Assembly: GCF_001562055.1 (NCBI RefSeq)
Contig: NZ_LLWE01000025.1
Location: 124,001-188,000, forward strand
Direction: 5' to 3'
DNA length: 64,000 nt
Origin: Polycladidibacter stylochi
GTDB taxonomy: Bacteria > Pseudomonadota > Alphaproteobacteria > Rhizobiales > Stappiaceae
The notes beneath the pieces were generated by a model. The model made no database searches, was not told the origin of the DNA, and worked only from the letters and a program-made list of their open reading frames with translations. Position numbers and translations under genes: made by a program. Shown here one piece after another: positions 25,896-34,770 of the stretch; within the stretch, counting starts at the first letter, position 1, and each line of letters begins with the position of its first letter.

Positions 25896-27212
25896 TTAGC
25901 GCTTCGCCCGCCGCCATTGCGGCATCATAACCCCTTCTTCAAGCCGATCAGCCATTTGCAGGCGATAATATTCCATCTGTGCAACGGCCCGCCCCATCAT
26001 ACCACCGTTCCAGGAGGCCCCGTAGGAGGCAAACAGCTTCCAACGCTCGTCGCCCTCGGCAATGCCACTAGCAACCAGTGCTCCCCCCATGGCGGTTGTA
26101 TTCAAACCATGTCCGCCAAAACCGGTCAGCGCCCAAAGCCCCGGCTTGACCTCGCCAATAACGGGCATTTTGTGACGTGCATAACCCATTAACCCGGACC
26201 AGGAAAACTCGATCGGGCACTCACCAAGTGCCGGGTATACATCTTGAATATGGCCGCGCAGCATCTCTGCCAAATGCGCTGGCTCCTCACGCCGCGTGGT
26301 AATATGCCCACCCCACAGCAAGCGGTCTTGGTCCACAACCCGGTAATAATCACCCGCACGCCGCGTATCGGCAATGCAGCCCGGAAAACGAATAGCCGCT
26401 TTCAACATATCACCGAGTTTTGCCGTGGTGATAACATAGCTCGCAACCGGAACCATGCTTTGGTCAACGCTTTTGCAGGCACCGTTCAGCACACCATAGG
26501 CGCTCGTTGCCATAATGACACTCTCGCAATGCACACACCCTAAAGGCGTATGCACGCGCCAACCGGCCCCAACCCCTTTAACTCGTTGCGCAAGAGTGGC
26601 CTCAAAGATCCGCCCACCAAGGCGGATAACCTTGCGCTTTAATGCCTCCACATAGGACAGCGGATTGATATGAAATGGACTTTGGTCATAAAGCCCGAAA
26701 TGGTAACGCTCGGTAGATAAAACACTTTGCAATTGCGGCTGATCCCACAATTGCAGTTCAACGCCATAGTTCTGCCCAAGGTGATCGCGCTGCCTGAGTA
26801 ACTGGTCTTGATTGCCATGCCGTTGCACTTTTAACCAGCCGGTACCCGCAACAATATGTTTTATGTTCTCCTGAACAATTGTTTGCCGCACATAGTTAAC
26901 ACCCCCGCGTGAAAGGCGGTAGAGCGTGCGAGCATTATCAAGACCCACTTTTTTTTCAATAAGCGACAACCGCTCGGAGAACCCGGAGGAAACAAAGCCG
27001 CCATTGCGCCCGGACGCGCCCCAGCCAACACGCTCGGCCTCTAAAACAACCACATGCCGTCCGCGCTTCAAAAGCTCTATGGCGCAAGTAAGCCCGGCCA
27101 AACCGCCCCCGACAATGCAAATATCACTATGAAACTTACCAACCAGTTCTGGTTGATGAGGAGAATTCCCGCAGTGAGCTGCATAAAATGAAGCAACGTG
27201 AGTTGACTGCAC
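25896..27212 (-). CDS. FAD-dependent amine/amino-acid oxidoreductase (DadA/PuuB-like)
   Basis: A flavoenzyme of the DAO superfamily. It has 438 residues with the N-terminal dinucleotide-binding motif ICIVGGGLAGLTCAIELLKRG followed by the acidic beta-2 end VVVLEAE, then GWGASGRNGGFVSSG. The C-terminal FAD motif is WALTGFGGHGLNTTAMGG. This combination is typical of gamma-glutamylputrescine oxidase-like (PuuB/OrdL) proteins that deaminate amines or secondary amino acids to an aldehyde or oxo acid with H2O2. The start is GTG. It stands alone, without puu-type neighbours, so the substrate is open. Confidence 0.87.
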   Translation of the reverse strand: MQSTHVASFYAAHCGNSPHQPELVGKFHSDICIVGGGLAGLTCAIELLKRGRHVVVLEAERVGWGASGRNGGFVSSGFSERLSLIEKKVGLDNARTLYRLSRGGVNYVRQTIVQENIKHIVAGTGWLKVQRHGNQDQLLRQRDHLGQNYGVELQLWDQPQLQSVLSTERYHFGLYDQSPFHINPLSYVEALKRKVIRLGGRIFEATLAQRVKGVGAGWRVHTPLGCVHCESVIMATSAYGVLNGACKSVDQSMVPVASYVITTAKLGDMLKAAIRFPGCIADTRRAGDYYRVVDQDRLLWGGHITTRREEPAHLAEMLRGHIQDVYPALGECPIEFSWSGLMGYARHKMPVIGEVKPGLWALTGFGGHGLNTTAMGGALVASGIAEGDERWKLFASYGASWNGGMMGRAVAQMEYYRLQMADRLEEGVMMPQWRRAKR

Positions 27213-27455
27213 TTAAGTTAGTCCCGATGGTCAATATTATTGTTTGATTCCCAACAACTTCAAATAGCAAATATAGTTATTCACCCTTAGGCCTGTTGCT
27301 TAAATTGCCCACAGTCAAGCCATATTATTACAAAGGAATAGTATCTACAGGTTGCTTTCTAAAGTCGTCATTGGCTAAAACTTTTCTTAGGCTTCGTCAA
27401 GCTTTATGGTAAATCTAAGGCAAACTGACCACTTTTTCTTTTTTATTAAAATCAT

Positions 27456-27489
27456 CCTCACATAATGTAAGGTAACTAAATATGTGAGG
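27456..27489. repeat. Inverted repeat upstream of sixA
   Basis: Perfect 9-bp arms CCTCACATA and TATGTGAGG are separated by 16 bp, about 70-100 bp before the SixA-like gene. It may be an operator or an RNA hairpin in the leader. The 343-bp gap 27213-27555 is otherwise AT-rich and shows nothing I can name. Confidence 0.45.
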
Positions 27490-27555
27490 GGTGTTGATTA
27501 ACAACTCGCCAAACCTCTATAAAGCCATAACAGCATTTCTCCAAGGAGCCTTAAG

Positions 27556-28083
27556 ATGTTGAGACTCATACTGATCCGCCACGCCAAATCTGATTGGGGA
27601 GATGCACGCCTAGAGGATCATAAGCGCCCGTTAAATGAAGAGGGCTTCAAGGCGGCAAAGGCACTGGCAAACCACATGCGCAGCCATAATTTGATTCCCG
27701 ATCAAATTATCTGTTCAACGGCCTTAAGAACACGCCAAACCTTGCAACCCATGCTTGAGTGTTTGCAAGAAAGTTGCCGTATCAGCCTGCTTGAAGACCT
27801 CTACGATCCCAAGCAAAGCGACTACCTTGAAAGCATCGGCGCATTTGGCGGACTGGCCTGCACGCTAATGCTCATCGGCCATTTACCGGCGATACAGCAA
27901 ACCGCACTGGATTTATGTGGCACGGGCAACCCGCAACTTATTGAAGAGATCGAGCATAGTTTTCCCACTGCTGCCATGGCGATTATAGATTTTGAACGCG
28001 CCAGGTGGTCAGAGCTTGCCCGCCAAGATGGCCGTATTGTTTCCTTCATTCGCCCCAAGCAAATGGATACAATAACAACATAA
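27556..28083 (+). CDS. SixA-like phosphohistidine phosphatase
   Basis: Histidine-phosphatase superfamily (phosphoglycerate mutase-like). SixA removes phosphate from histidine in phosphotransfer proteins, in E. coli from the Hpt domain of ArcB and from PTSNtr. The 175-residue product begins MLRLILIRHAKS with the R8-H9 catalytic motif. It has DHKRPLNEEG, the second arginine in CSTALRTRQT, and the second histidine in MLIGHLPAIQ. AAGGAG lies 8 nt before the ATG. It precedes ycjX by 37 bp in the same direction. A stand-alone Hpt protein is encoded at 36.5 kb, but a link between them is only a possibility. Confidence 0.9.
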   Translation: MLRLILIRHAKSDWGDARLEDHKRPLNEEGFKAAKALANHMRSHNLIPDQIICSTALRTRQTLQPMLECLQESCRISLLEDLYDPKQSDYLESIGAFGGLACTLMLIGHLPAIQQTALDLCGTGNPQLIEEIEHSFPTAAMAIIDFERARWSELARQDGRIVSFIRPKQMDTITT

Positions 28084-28120
28084 GCCAAACGCCATCTAAC
28101 AGAAAAGAATTTGCAATTTC

Positions 28121-29623
28121 ATGCCCTTGTCCCCAAATAGAATTGGGGAGACCAAAACATTGAGTATCATCGATCACCTATACGAAGAAACCCGTGGCAC
28201 ATTACAGTCACTTTCACAAACAGCTACCGATTTAACCACGCCAAGCCTACGCATTGGTGTTACAGGTTTGGCTCGGGCTGGTAAGACCGTCTTCATTTCC
28301 TCACTTGTCCATAACTTGCTGCATGGCGGCCGCTTGCCGCTATTTAGCGCAGGAGCATCGGGGCGAATTTCTTCGGTTCAGTTGCAACCGCAGCCAGACG
28401 ATAATGTGCCCCGCTTTGAATACGAGCAGCACCTGAACACATTATTGGAAGAACGCCTCTGGCCCAACTCCACCCGCCAGATTTCGCAGTTGCGCTTAAC
28501 CATTGCCTTTGAAAGTGCCAGCTACTTCAACCGCAAATTCAAAAGCGGCCAACTACATCTGGATATTATTGATTATCCAGGGGAATGGCTATTGGATTTG
28601 CCGCTGTTACAACAAGACTTCAAACAATTCAGCACCAAAGCATTCGACAGGTTAAAGGCCCGTCCTGACTTGGCTGAGGATTTCCTCAGCGCTTTACAGA
28701 CCCACCAGAAAGCACTTTTACAACCGGCAAACGAAACCATAGCAAAAGAATTGGCTGCCAAGTTTACCAAATACCTTGCAAATTGCCGCGCCGAAGAAAA
28801 CGCACTATCCATGCTCCCCCCGGGCCGTTTTCTCATGCCCGGAGACTTAGAGGGCTCACCCGCACTCACCTTTTGCCCGCTGGACGTTGCAACAATACCC
28901 GAAACGTATCCCAAAAACAGCCTAGCTGCCATGATGGCGCATCGTTATGAAGCCTATAAACGCCATGTCATAAAACCATTCTTTAAAAACCACTTTGCCA
29001 AACTCGATCGTCAAATTGTACTGGTAGATACACTGCAAGCGCTCAACGCAGGTCCGGCTGCCCTACATGATCTTGGGGACGCACTCTTGGAAATATTGCA
29101 AGCTTTCCGGCCCGGCTCTTCAAGTTGGCTGACCAGCTTCATGTCACGGCGTATTGACCGAATTCTGTTTGCCGCCACAAAGGCAGACCATGTACAACGG
29201 GAAGACCACGACAAATTGCAGGCAATTTTAGCCCACCTGTTGCAAGCGGCGATCAACCGCGCCGAAACGGCTGGGGCACAAATTGATGTGCTTGCCCTAG
29301 CCTCGGTAAAAGCCACAAGGCAGGCTATCATGCAGCGCGATGGCGAAAGCTTTCCAGCGCTCATAGGCATTCCCTTACCTGGACAAATCATTGATGGCAG
29401 CCATTGCGATGGCGCATCACAAGCCGCTGTATTTCCAGGTGACTTACCAAAGGATATCGCCCAGTTCATGGAAAATACCAACCAGCACTATGATTTTGGC
29501 GTCCGCTATGCCCGTTTCCGCCCCCCAGAACTGCAAAGAACGGCTGAGGGAATAACCATGTCCTTACCGCATATCAGGCTGGACCGCGTTATAGAATTTT
29601 TACTGGGAGATAAACTTGCATGA
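28121..29623 (+). CDS. ycjX: YcjX-like GTP-binding protein
   Basis: YcjX (DUF463) is a P-loop NTPase related to the stress-induced E. coli YcjX; its physiological task is not settled. The product has up to 500 residues. It has a P-loop at about 48-56 (GLARAGKTV), a switch/G3-like DIIDYPGEW near 150 and the long helical insertion of the family. Two starts are possible: ATG at 28121 without a ribosome site, or TTG at 28160 preceded by GGGGAG (LSIIDHLYEE start), which fits family length better. It overlaps ycjF by four bases (ATGA). Confidence 0.9.
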   Translation: MPLSPNRIGETKTLSIIDHLYEETRGTLQSLSQTATDLTTPSLRIGVTGLARAGKTVFISSLVHNLLHGGRLPLFSAGASGRISSVQLQPQPDDNVPRFEYEQHLNTLLEERLWPNSTRQISQLRLTIAFESASYFNRKFKSGQLHLDIIDYPGEWLLDLPLLQQDFKQFSTKAFDRLKARPDLAEDFLSALQTHQKALLQPANETIAKELAAKFTKYLANCRAEENALSMLPPGRFLMPGDLEGSPALTFCPLDVATIPETYPKNSLAAMMAHRYEAYKRHVIKPFFKNHFAKLDRQIVLVDTLQALNAGPAALHDLGDALLEILQAFRPGSSSWLTSFMSRRIDRILFAATKADHVQREDHDKLQAILAHLLQAAINRAETAGAQIDVLALASVKATRQAIMQRDGESFPALIGIPLPGQIIDGSHCDGASQAAVFPGDLPKDIAQFMENTNQHYDFGVRYARFRPPELQRTAEGITMSLPHIRLDRVIEFLLGDKLA

Positions 29624-30768
29624 TAAAGCCTCCTTCTAAGAACCCAAACAACAACGCAAGTACGCCTGCTGCAAGTAGGCAGCAGCGCAGGGCGCCAAAA
29701 TCATTCATCATAGACGATACAACGGCGAAGCAGCAGCAATCGCAGCAACCGCAGCCGCAACAACCTATTCAAAATGCTCCATTAGTCGTGGCTATCGAAG
29801 CCCATGAGGAAACGGCCCAGCAAGAGCCCGTGAGCACTGCTGAAACTCGGCACACCAACCACAAGAACCCATCAGCGCGTTCCTTCAAAAACAGGGCTAT
29901 GAAGCTGCTTGTTTTGGGTTTTGGTGGCCTGCTATCGCTTTCAATAGGGTTGGCAATTGATCAACTCATACGCGACTTGTTTACCCGCTATGAATGGTTG
30001 GGCTGGGTTGGCGTTGCATTTTTATGCTTGGGGGCACTGGCTCTCGCTTTTATTTGCGTCAACGAATTGCGCTCGCTATCGCGCCTGAAGCAGATCGACA
30101 ATTTGAGAAATAAGTTCAACGCACTAAAACAAAATAGTGACGAGCATAAAACCGATGCAGCATTAAAGCAGCTGATAGCACTTTACCAAGACCGCCCCCA
30201 TACAGCCAAAGGGCGCGCTATTCTCAATGCCCACATGCAAGAGGTCATCGACCCGAAGGACTTGTTGATACTGGCAGAACGCGACCTGCTGGTGCCCATT
30301 GACCAGCAAGCAAGACAACTGGTAATCCATAGTGCCAAACGCGTATCCATCGTCACCGCCCTTTCGCCGCGTGCACTGGTTGATATCGGCATTGTGTTTT
30401 ACGAATGCCTAAAGCTCATTAAAAACATTGCCCAGCTCTATGGTGGAAGACCCGGCACATTAGGCTATTGGCGTCTCGCTTCACACGTGGCCACTCACTT
30501 GGCTTTAACCGGCGGTTTGGCAGCCGGAGACGGTTTGCTAGAGCAGTTTATTGGCCAAGGCTTGGCCGCCAAGGTCTCCGCCCGTATGGGTGAAGGGGTT
30601 GTGAATGGCTTTTTAACATCACGGGTTGGTATCGCAGCTATTGATTGCTGTCGCCCTGCCCCCTTTATTGAGGCCAAAGGACCGCAAATAAGCGAGGTCC
30701 TGAGCGAAATCATGCGTAAGGAAAAAGCCGAAAAAACCGAAAGAGCCAACAAATACAAAGGCTATTAG
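29620..30768 (+). CDS. ycjF: YcjF family membrane protein (DUF697/TIGR01620)
   Basis: The 382-residue product has a polar, Gln/Pro-rich N-terminus (1-90), two transmembrane helices (about 93-113 and 125-148) and a C-terminal DUF697-like helical domain. The conserved stretches LAERDLLVPIDQQARQLV and ARMGEGVVNGFLTSRVG are typical of YcjF. ycjX and ycjF are adjacent in many proteobacteria, and the four-base overlap here indicates coupled translation. Function is unknown; a membrane partner for the YcjX GTPase is plausible. Confidence 0.9.
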   Translation: MIKPPSKNPNNNASTPAASRQQRRAPKSFIIDDTTAKQQQSQQPQPQQPIQNAPLVVAIEAHEETAQQEPVSTAETRHTNHKNPSARSFKNRAMKLLVLGFGGLLSLSIGLAIDQLIRDLFTRYEWLGWVGVAFLCLGALALAFICVNELRSLSRLKQIDNLRNKFNALKQNSDEHKTDAALKQLIALYQDRPHTAKGRAILNAHMQEVIDPKDLLILAERDLLVPIDQQARQLVIHSAKRVSIVTALSPRALVDIGIVFYECLKLIKNIAQLYGGRPGTLGYWRLASHVATHLALTGGLAAGDGLLEQFIGQGLAAKVSARMGEGVVNGFLTSRVGIAAIDCCRPAPFIEAKGPQISEVLSEIMRKEKAEKTERANKYKGY

Positions 30769-30827
30769 CCTATAGATGTAAAAATAGCGTCTCGACAAAC
30801 CGAACTCGTTATGCCTAGGGTGCAGCC

Positions 30828-32006
30828 ATGTTTATTGAATTTTTCCTTGAGCTGAAAACCGCCGGTCTGCCAGTTTCCCTGCGCGAATACCTCACCTTGA
30901 TGGAGGCCCTTGATGCTGGTCTTTCCAATCAGGATGTCGAGAGGTTCTATTATCTTTCACGCATGGTGCTCGTGAAGGATGAAGCGAATTTCGATAAGTT
31001 TGACAGAGTGTTTGCCACTAGGTTCGAAGGGCTAAACTTACTGAGTGAAATACCCATTGAGCAACTGCCCAGTGAGTGGTTGGCCAAACTTGCCGAAAAG
31101 CACTTAAGTGAAGAGGACAAGGCCCTGATTAAATCTGTGGGCGGCTTTGAAAAGCTCATGGAAACCTTGGCCCAGCGTTTGAAAGAACAAGGTGAACGCC
31201 ACCAGGGCGGCAGCAAGTGGATAGGTACAGCAGGAACGTCGCCCTTTGGTGCCTATGGCTACAACCCGGAAGGGGTACGCATTGGCCAAAACGAAAGCCG
31301 GCATCGCCGTGCCGTCAAAGTCTGGGACCGCCGCGAATATCAAGACCTTGACAGTTCGCGTGAATTGGGCACCCGTAACATCAAGGTTGCGCTCAAACGC
31401 CTGCGCAAATTTGCAAGGCAAGGTGCGGAGGACGAACTGGATCTTGATAACACAATTTCGCACACTGCCAGAAACGGCCTGCTGGATATCAAAATGCGCC
31501 CCGAGCGCCGCAACACTGTTAAGGTGCTGTTGTTTTTCGATATTGGTGGCTCTATGGACGACCATATTCGCACATGTGAGGAGCTTTTTTCTGCTGCCAA
31601 GACCGAATTCAAAGTGATGGAGTATTTTTACTTCCACAATTGCCCCTATGAATTTGTGTGGAAGCACAACGCCCGCCGCCATGATGAACGCATCAATACA
31701 ATCGATGTACTGCACAAATACCCGGCAGACTATAAGCTGATTTTTGTAGGAGATGCTTCCATGAGCCCCTACGAGATTATCTATCCAGGTGGAGCCGTAG
31801 AACATTGGAATGAAGAATCGGGTGAAACTTGGCTAAGGCGGATAACCGATATTTATTCTAAAAATGTATGGTTAAACCCCGTTTCGCAAAACCACTGGCA
31901 TTTCACGCCAAGTATTGCTTTAGTCAATGACATTATGAAAGGGAAAATGTACCCCTTAACGCTAGAAGGTCTTGAAAATGCTATGAAAGAACTGGCCCGC
32001 TCCTAA
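30828..32006 (+). CDS. VWA domain protein (CoxE-like), likely MoxR partner
   Basis: The 392-residue product has an N-terminal helical region (FLELKTAGLPVSLREYLTLM) and a central Gly/Ser-rich stretch (125-150). The C-terminal von Willebrand A-like domain begins about 230. The metal-site motif is D238-x-G-G-S242 (LLFFDIGGSMDD) instead of the classical DxSxS, as in related CoxE-like proteins. A second acidic site is FVGDASMSPYEI. Such proteins normally lie next to a MoxR ATPase; here the only MoxR gene is 5.6 kb upstream at 24402. A 60-bp gap separates it from ycjF, so it may be co-transcribed with ycjX-ycjF. Confidence 0.88.
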   Translation: MFIEFFLELKTAGLPVSLREYLTLMEALDAGLSNQDVERFYYLSRMVLVKDEANFDKFDRVFATRFEGLNLLSEIPIEQLPSEWLAKLAEKHLSEEDKALIKSVGGFEKLMETLAQRLKEQGERHQGGSKWIGTAGTSPFGAYGYNPEGVRIGQNESRHRRAVKVWDRREYQDLDSSRELGTRNIKVALKRLRKFARQGAEDELDLDNTISHTARNGLLDIKMRPERRNTVKVLLFFDIGGSMDDHIRTCEELFSAAKTEFKVMEYFYFHNCPYEFVWKHNARRHDERINTIDVLHKYPADYKLIFVGDASMSPYEIIYPGGAVEHWNEESGETWLRRITDIYSKNVWLNPVSQNHWHFTPSIALVNDIMKGKMYPLTLEGLENAMKELARS

Positions 32007-32163
32007 AAGTTCTACACACCTGTTAACGACCCAAGTTTGTTAGATAACAAAAAATGAATATATATCTCGCCTGTACGTTAAGGAAGTTAAGCTTCAGCCA
32101 AGCTTAGCACAAGCATTTAACCCCTAGATTGCAATAGGTGCCATTACAGGTGAGAAGGCAACA

Positions 32164-33753
32164 ATGTTAAATTGTACACAAAGAAATTACTTGGCGAATT
32201 TTATTAAATATTTGCCTATAATTTTATTTTACTTCTCAGCCGCGCCTAGCTCTCATGCAAATTTACTTGATGACAATCTAGTACCCGCCATATTGTTTGA
32301 GCAATGCTTGGACGAAACATCTGGCACCTTAACCAGCAGCGAGTTTGTTGACTGCCTTAACAGCAAAGTTGGTGTCGACAAGAACCAGGCAGAAATAGAG
32401 CACAAACCGGATCGGTCTATTTCCGTGGATGAGGATTACAACACAACACTACCGGTTGAGTTCTACCCCGAGGATTTGCTGCGCTGCGAGTCCATAAATG
32501 GCAAGCGCAGAATATGTAAACTGAAAAGCATGTCCTCTCGCAATATAGTCTTGCTAAGGCAAACAGGTGCCGCCCTTTGCCGAAAAGGCAAGAGCTGGGG
32601 CACCACAATCTCCGGTATTTGGGTTGACAGAGGCTGTCGCGGTATCTTCTTTATCGGCCAGCCAGAGCGCCACAGCACAATAAATGCAAATAGGCCACAC
32701 AAAAAGCAGAACAGAAAGCTAAATAACCTGCCTCTGCCTACCAAAACGAAAGATGGCTGGGTTCTATGCGCTTATGCGGGTCAGCTTTGCAAAGTCCCCT
32801 ACCCGACTGTTGTACGCTTCGGCCGCCCTGATGCTTATTATGAACGACTGGTTCAAGATGAGATTGCCTGCAAAAAGACCCGATTTGGCGACCCTGCCAG
32901 CCATCAGAAAAAAGCTTGCTATTTTCGTCCAATGATACAACAGCCTGTCGTAGCGAACAAACCAACGGCCCGGTGGGAGCCGCCAGTCTTAAAGCAGCAG
33001 GCAGGTCCCCTACGCCGGGCACGTTTTGCCTGCGAAAACCGCTTAAAGGCACAAATTTCCGAGTACAACCCGCAACGTGTTGATTTATCTTTGGGTTTAG
33101 GTAGCTTTGAAAATGCCAGCTTAAACAAGCAACCGGCACTTGAGCTCAATGCCAACACCTTATCAGGGCGCGGTGTAATTGCCGAAAATGGCAATTATGT
33201 TCCACTCACGTTCATTTGCCGCTTGAACAGAACCCATAAAAGCGCACTCACCACGAGCTATTCGCTCGCGACCAAAGAGCTCATTGCCGCAGATATGTTG
33301 CAAAACCGGGAAAAATTCCAGCATCCCTCCGAAAGAGCCGGTCTAAGTCTCTCCCAAAAGCAATGGTACATAAGCAAGAGACAACAAAGCTGGTTGGTAC
33401 ATGGACAGCCGGAAACCGATGACCGTGATTTCATTGCCTCATGTCAACCGGGCTCGGCAAAAGCAACGATCACTTTTCAAAGCACAGTTCCAACACTTGA
33501 TACGGGCGATTCTGTACGCCTCAGCATTGCAATGGGCGATTACATCGAAGACTATATTGCCATAGGCGGCAGCCGCAATAACGAATTCGGCGTTTCTTTG
33601 CCAAAGCTGGAACTGGGAATATCTGACCCGCTTTGGCAAAAGCTGATTTCGCAAAGCACGCTGCAAATTAATATCGGCGGTCATCAAATATATAATGTCA
33701 ATTTAAAAGGTAGCGCCAACCCCGTACGCCAATTTGTTGCCTCCTGCCTTTAA
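32164..33753 (+). CDS. Exported cysteine-rich protein with DUF3011-like domain
   Basis: The 529-residue product has a signal peptide (hydrophobic core about 14-30, ending SHA). At about 107-164 is a DUF3011-like domain: CES near 108, then QTGAALCRKGKSWG and GIWVDRGCRGIF, a pattern known from secreted proteins of unknown function. A second cysteine-paired module (about 198-257) has CAYAGQLCKVPYPTVVRFG, and a third beta-rich region (about 280-370) has cysteines in FACENR and TFICRL. The rest is Gln/Ser-rich and ends in a conserved-looking beta domain to FVASCL. At least twelve cysteines suggest disulfides in the periplasm or outside. AAGG precedes the ATG. Confidence 0.8.
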   Translation: MLNCTQRNYLANFIKYLPIILFYFSAAPSSHANLLDDNLVPAILFEQCLDETSGTLTSSEFVDCLNSKVGVDKNQAEIEHKPDRSISVDEDYNTTLPVEFYPEDLLRCESINGKRRICKLKSMSSRNIVLLRQTGAALCRKGKSWGTTISGIWVDRGCRGIFFIGQPERHSTINANRPHKKQNRKLNNLPLPTKTKDGWVLCAYAGQLCKVPYPTVVRFGRPDAYYERLVQDEIACKKTRFGDPASHQKKACYFRPMIQQPVVANKPTARWEPPVLKQQAGPLRRARFACENRLKAQISEYNPQRVDLSLGLGSFENASLNKQPALELNANTLSGRGVIAENGNYVPLTFICRLNRTHKSALTTSYSLATKELIAADMLQNREKFQHPSERAGLSLSQKQWYISKRQQSWLVHGQPETDDRDFIASCQPGSAKATITFQSTVPTLDTGDSVRLSIAMGDYIEDYIAIGGSRNNEFGVSLPKLELGISDPLWQKLISQSTLQINIGGHQIYNVNLKGSANPVRQFVASCL

Positions 33754-33792
33754 TCAGTTCAATGGGGCACAAACGCAACGCTCTTAAAGCAC

Positions 33793-34605
33793 CTAGGGCT
33801 TTTCGCCTTTAAGGACATTGCGGTAATACTGCCCCGGCGTGGTACCAAAAGTGCTCTTGAATTGCTGGATAAATCCGCTGGCCCCCTCATAACCCAGTTG
33901 ATGCGATATCTCCGAAACACGCAGACCACTGGCAAGCAACTCCAATGCACCCAACATTTTTACCTGTGCGCACCAAACTCGATAATTTTGACCCGTTGCC
34001 TTTTTGAAATGACGCTCGAAACTTCGCACCGACATCGCCAAACCACGCGCGGCCCCATCGATACTTGGTGCCAGGGCTGGCGCTTCACGCACCTGCTGAC
34101 AAAATTCTTCTAAGCCGCGATGCCCTTGCGCCATAGAAACCTGTAGCGACAAAGTTGCCGCAGGCAGCGCGCAAATCTGATCAGCAATCACATCAGCTAG
34201 TCGGCCGGTTTCACTATCACGCATGTAATGCTGCGGACGGCGCATCATCACCTTGATAAGCTCTCTCAATAAGGGGGTTACTTGCACAACGCCACAATCC
34301 TGCGGCAGATGCTCATAAAATGATGTGTTGAGATAAAGTGTGCGAAACTTCACTGCACGCGGATAAGCACTGGCATGCATCACTCCCGCTGGCACCCATA
34401 CCGCGCGCTCCGGGGGAATAACAAAAGAGCCTGAACTCGTATCAACCCGCATAACACCACTATAGATATGCATCAGCTGACCATGATCCGGGTGACAGTG
34501 TGCCTGCGTTTCCACACCTTCGCCAATGTCCGCCGCATGCGCCCACACAGAAACCTTCGCATCGTGATTGGGCCGCACCAGAACATCCGGGTGCACATCA
34601 TCCAT
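33793..34605 (-). CDS. AraC family transcriptional regulator with cupin sensor domain
   Basis: The 270-residue product has an N-terminal cupin-type domain (HCHPDHGQLMHIYSGVMRV; PPERAVWVPAGVMH) for effector sensing. The C-terminal AraC DNA-binding domain has two helix-turn-helix units (AARGLAMSVRSFERHFKKAT and VSEISHQLGYEGASGFIQQF, ending FGTTPGQYYR). It is divergent from an MFS transporter with a 165-bp shared promoter region, so it probably controls that transporter. The effector is unknown. No clear direct-repeat operator stood out in the gap. Confidence 0.92.
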   Translation of the reverse strand: MDDVHPDVLVRPNHDAKVSVWAHAADIGEGVETQAHCHPDHGQLMHIYSGVMRVDTSSGSFVIPPERAVWVPAGVMHASAYPRAVKFRTLYLNTSFYEHLPQDCGVVQVTPLLRELIKVMMRRPQHYMRDSETGRLADVIADQICALPAATLSLQVSMAQGHRGLEEFCQQVREAPALAPSIDGAARGLAMSVRSFERHFKKATGQNYRVWCAQVKMLGALELLASGLRVSEISHQLGYEGASGFIQQFKSTFGTTPGQYYRNVLKGEKP

Positions 34606-34770
34606 CGCTAGACACTCCCGTAATCAACACCAAGGCCCTCAAGCTTTTGCAAATAACTTTCAATTTGGCGACTTAGCAATATTTTTTGGCATATTACCGC
34701 TAACGCGCAATAAGTACAACTGTTAATAATCAAAGAAAGCACGACAATAAAAGATTTGAATAGGAACCCC

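Noticed and set aside
31104-31805. Antisense frame of 233 codons in the VWA gene
   Set aside because: Opposite a clear coding region with conserved domain; no ribosome site or recognisable motif.
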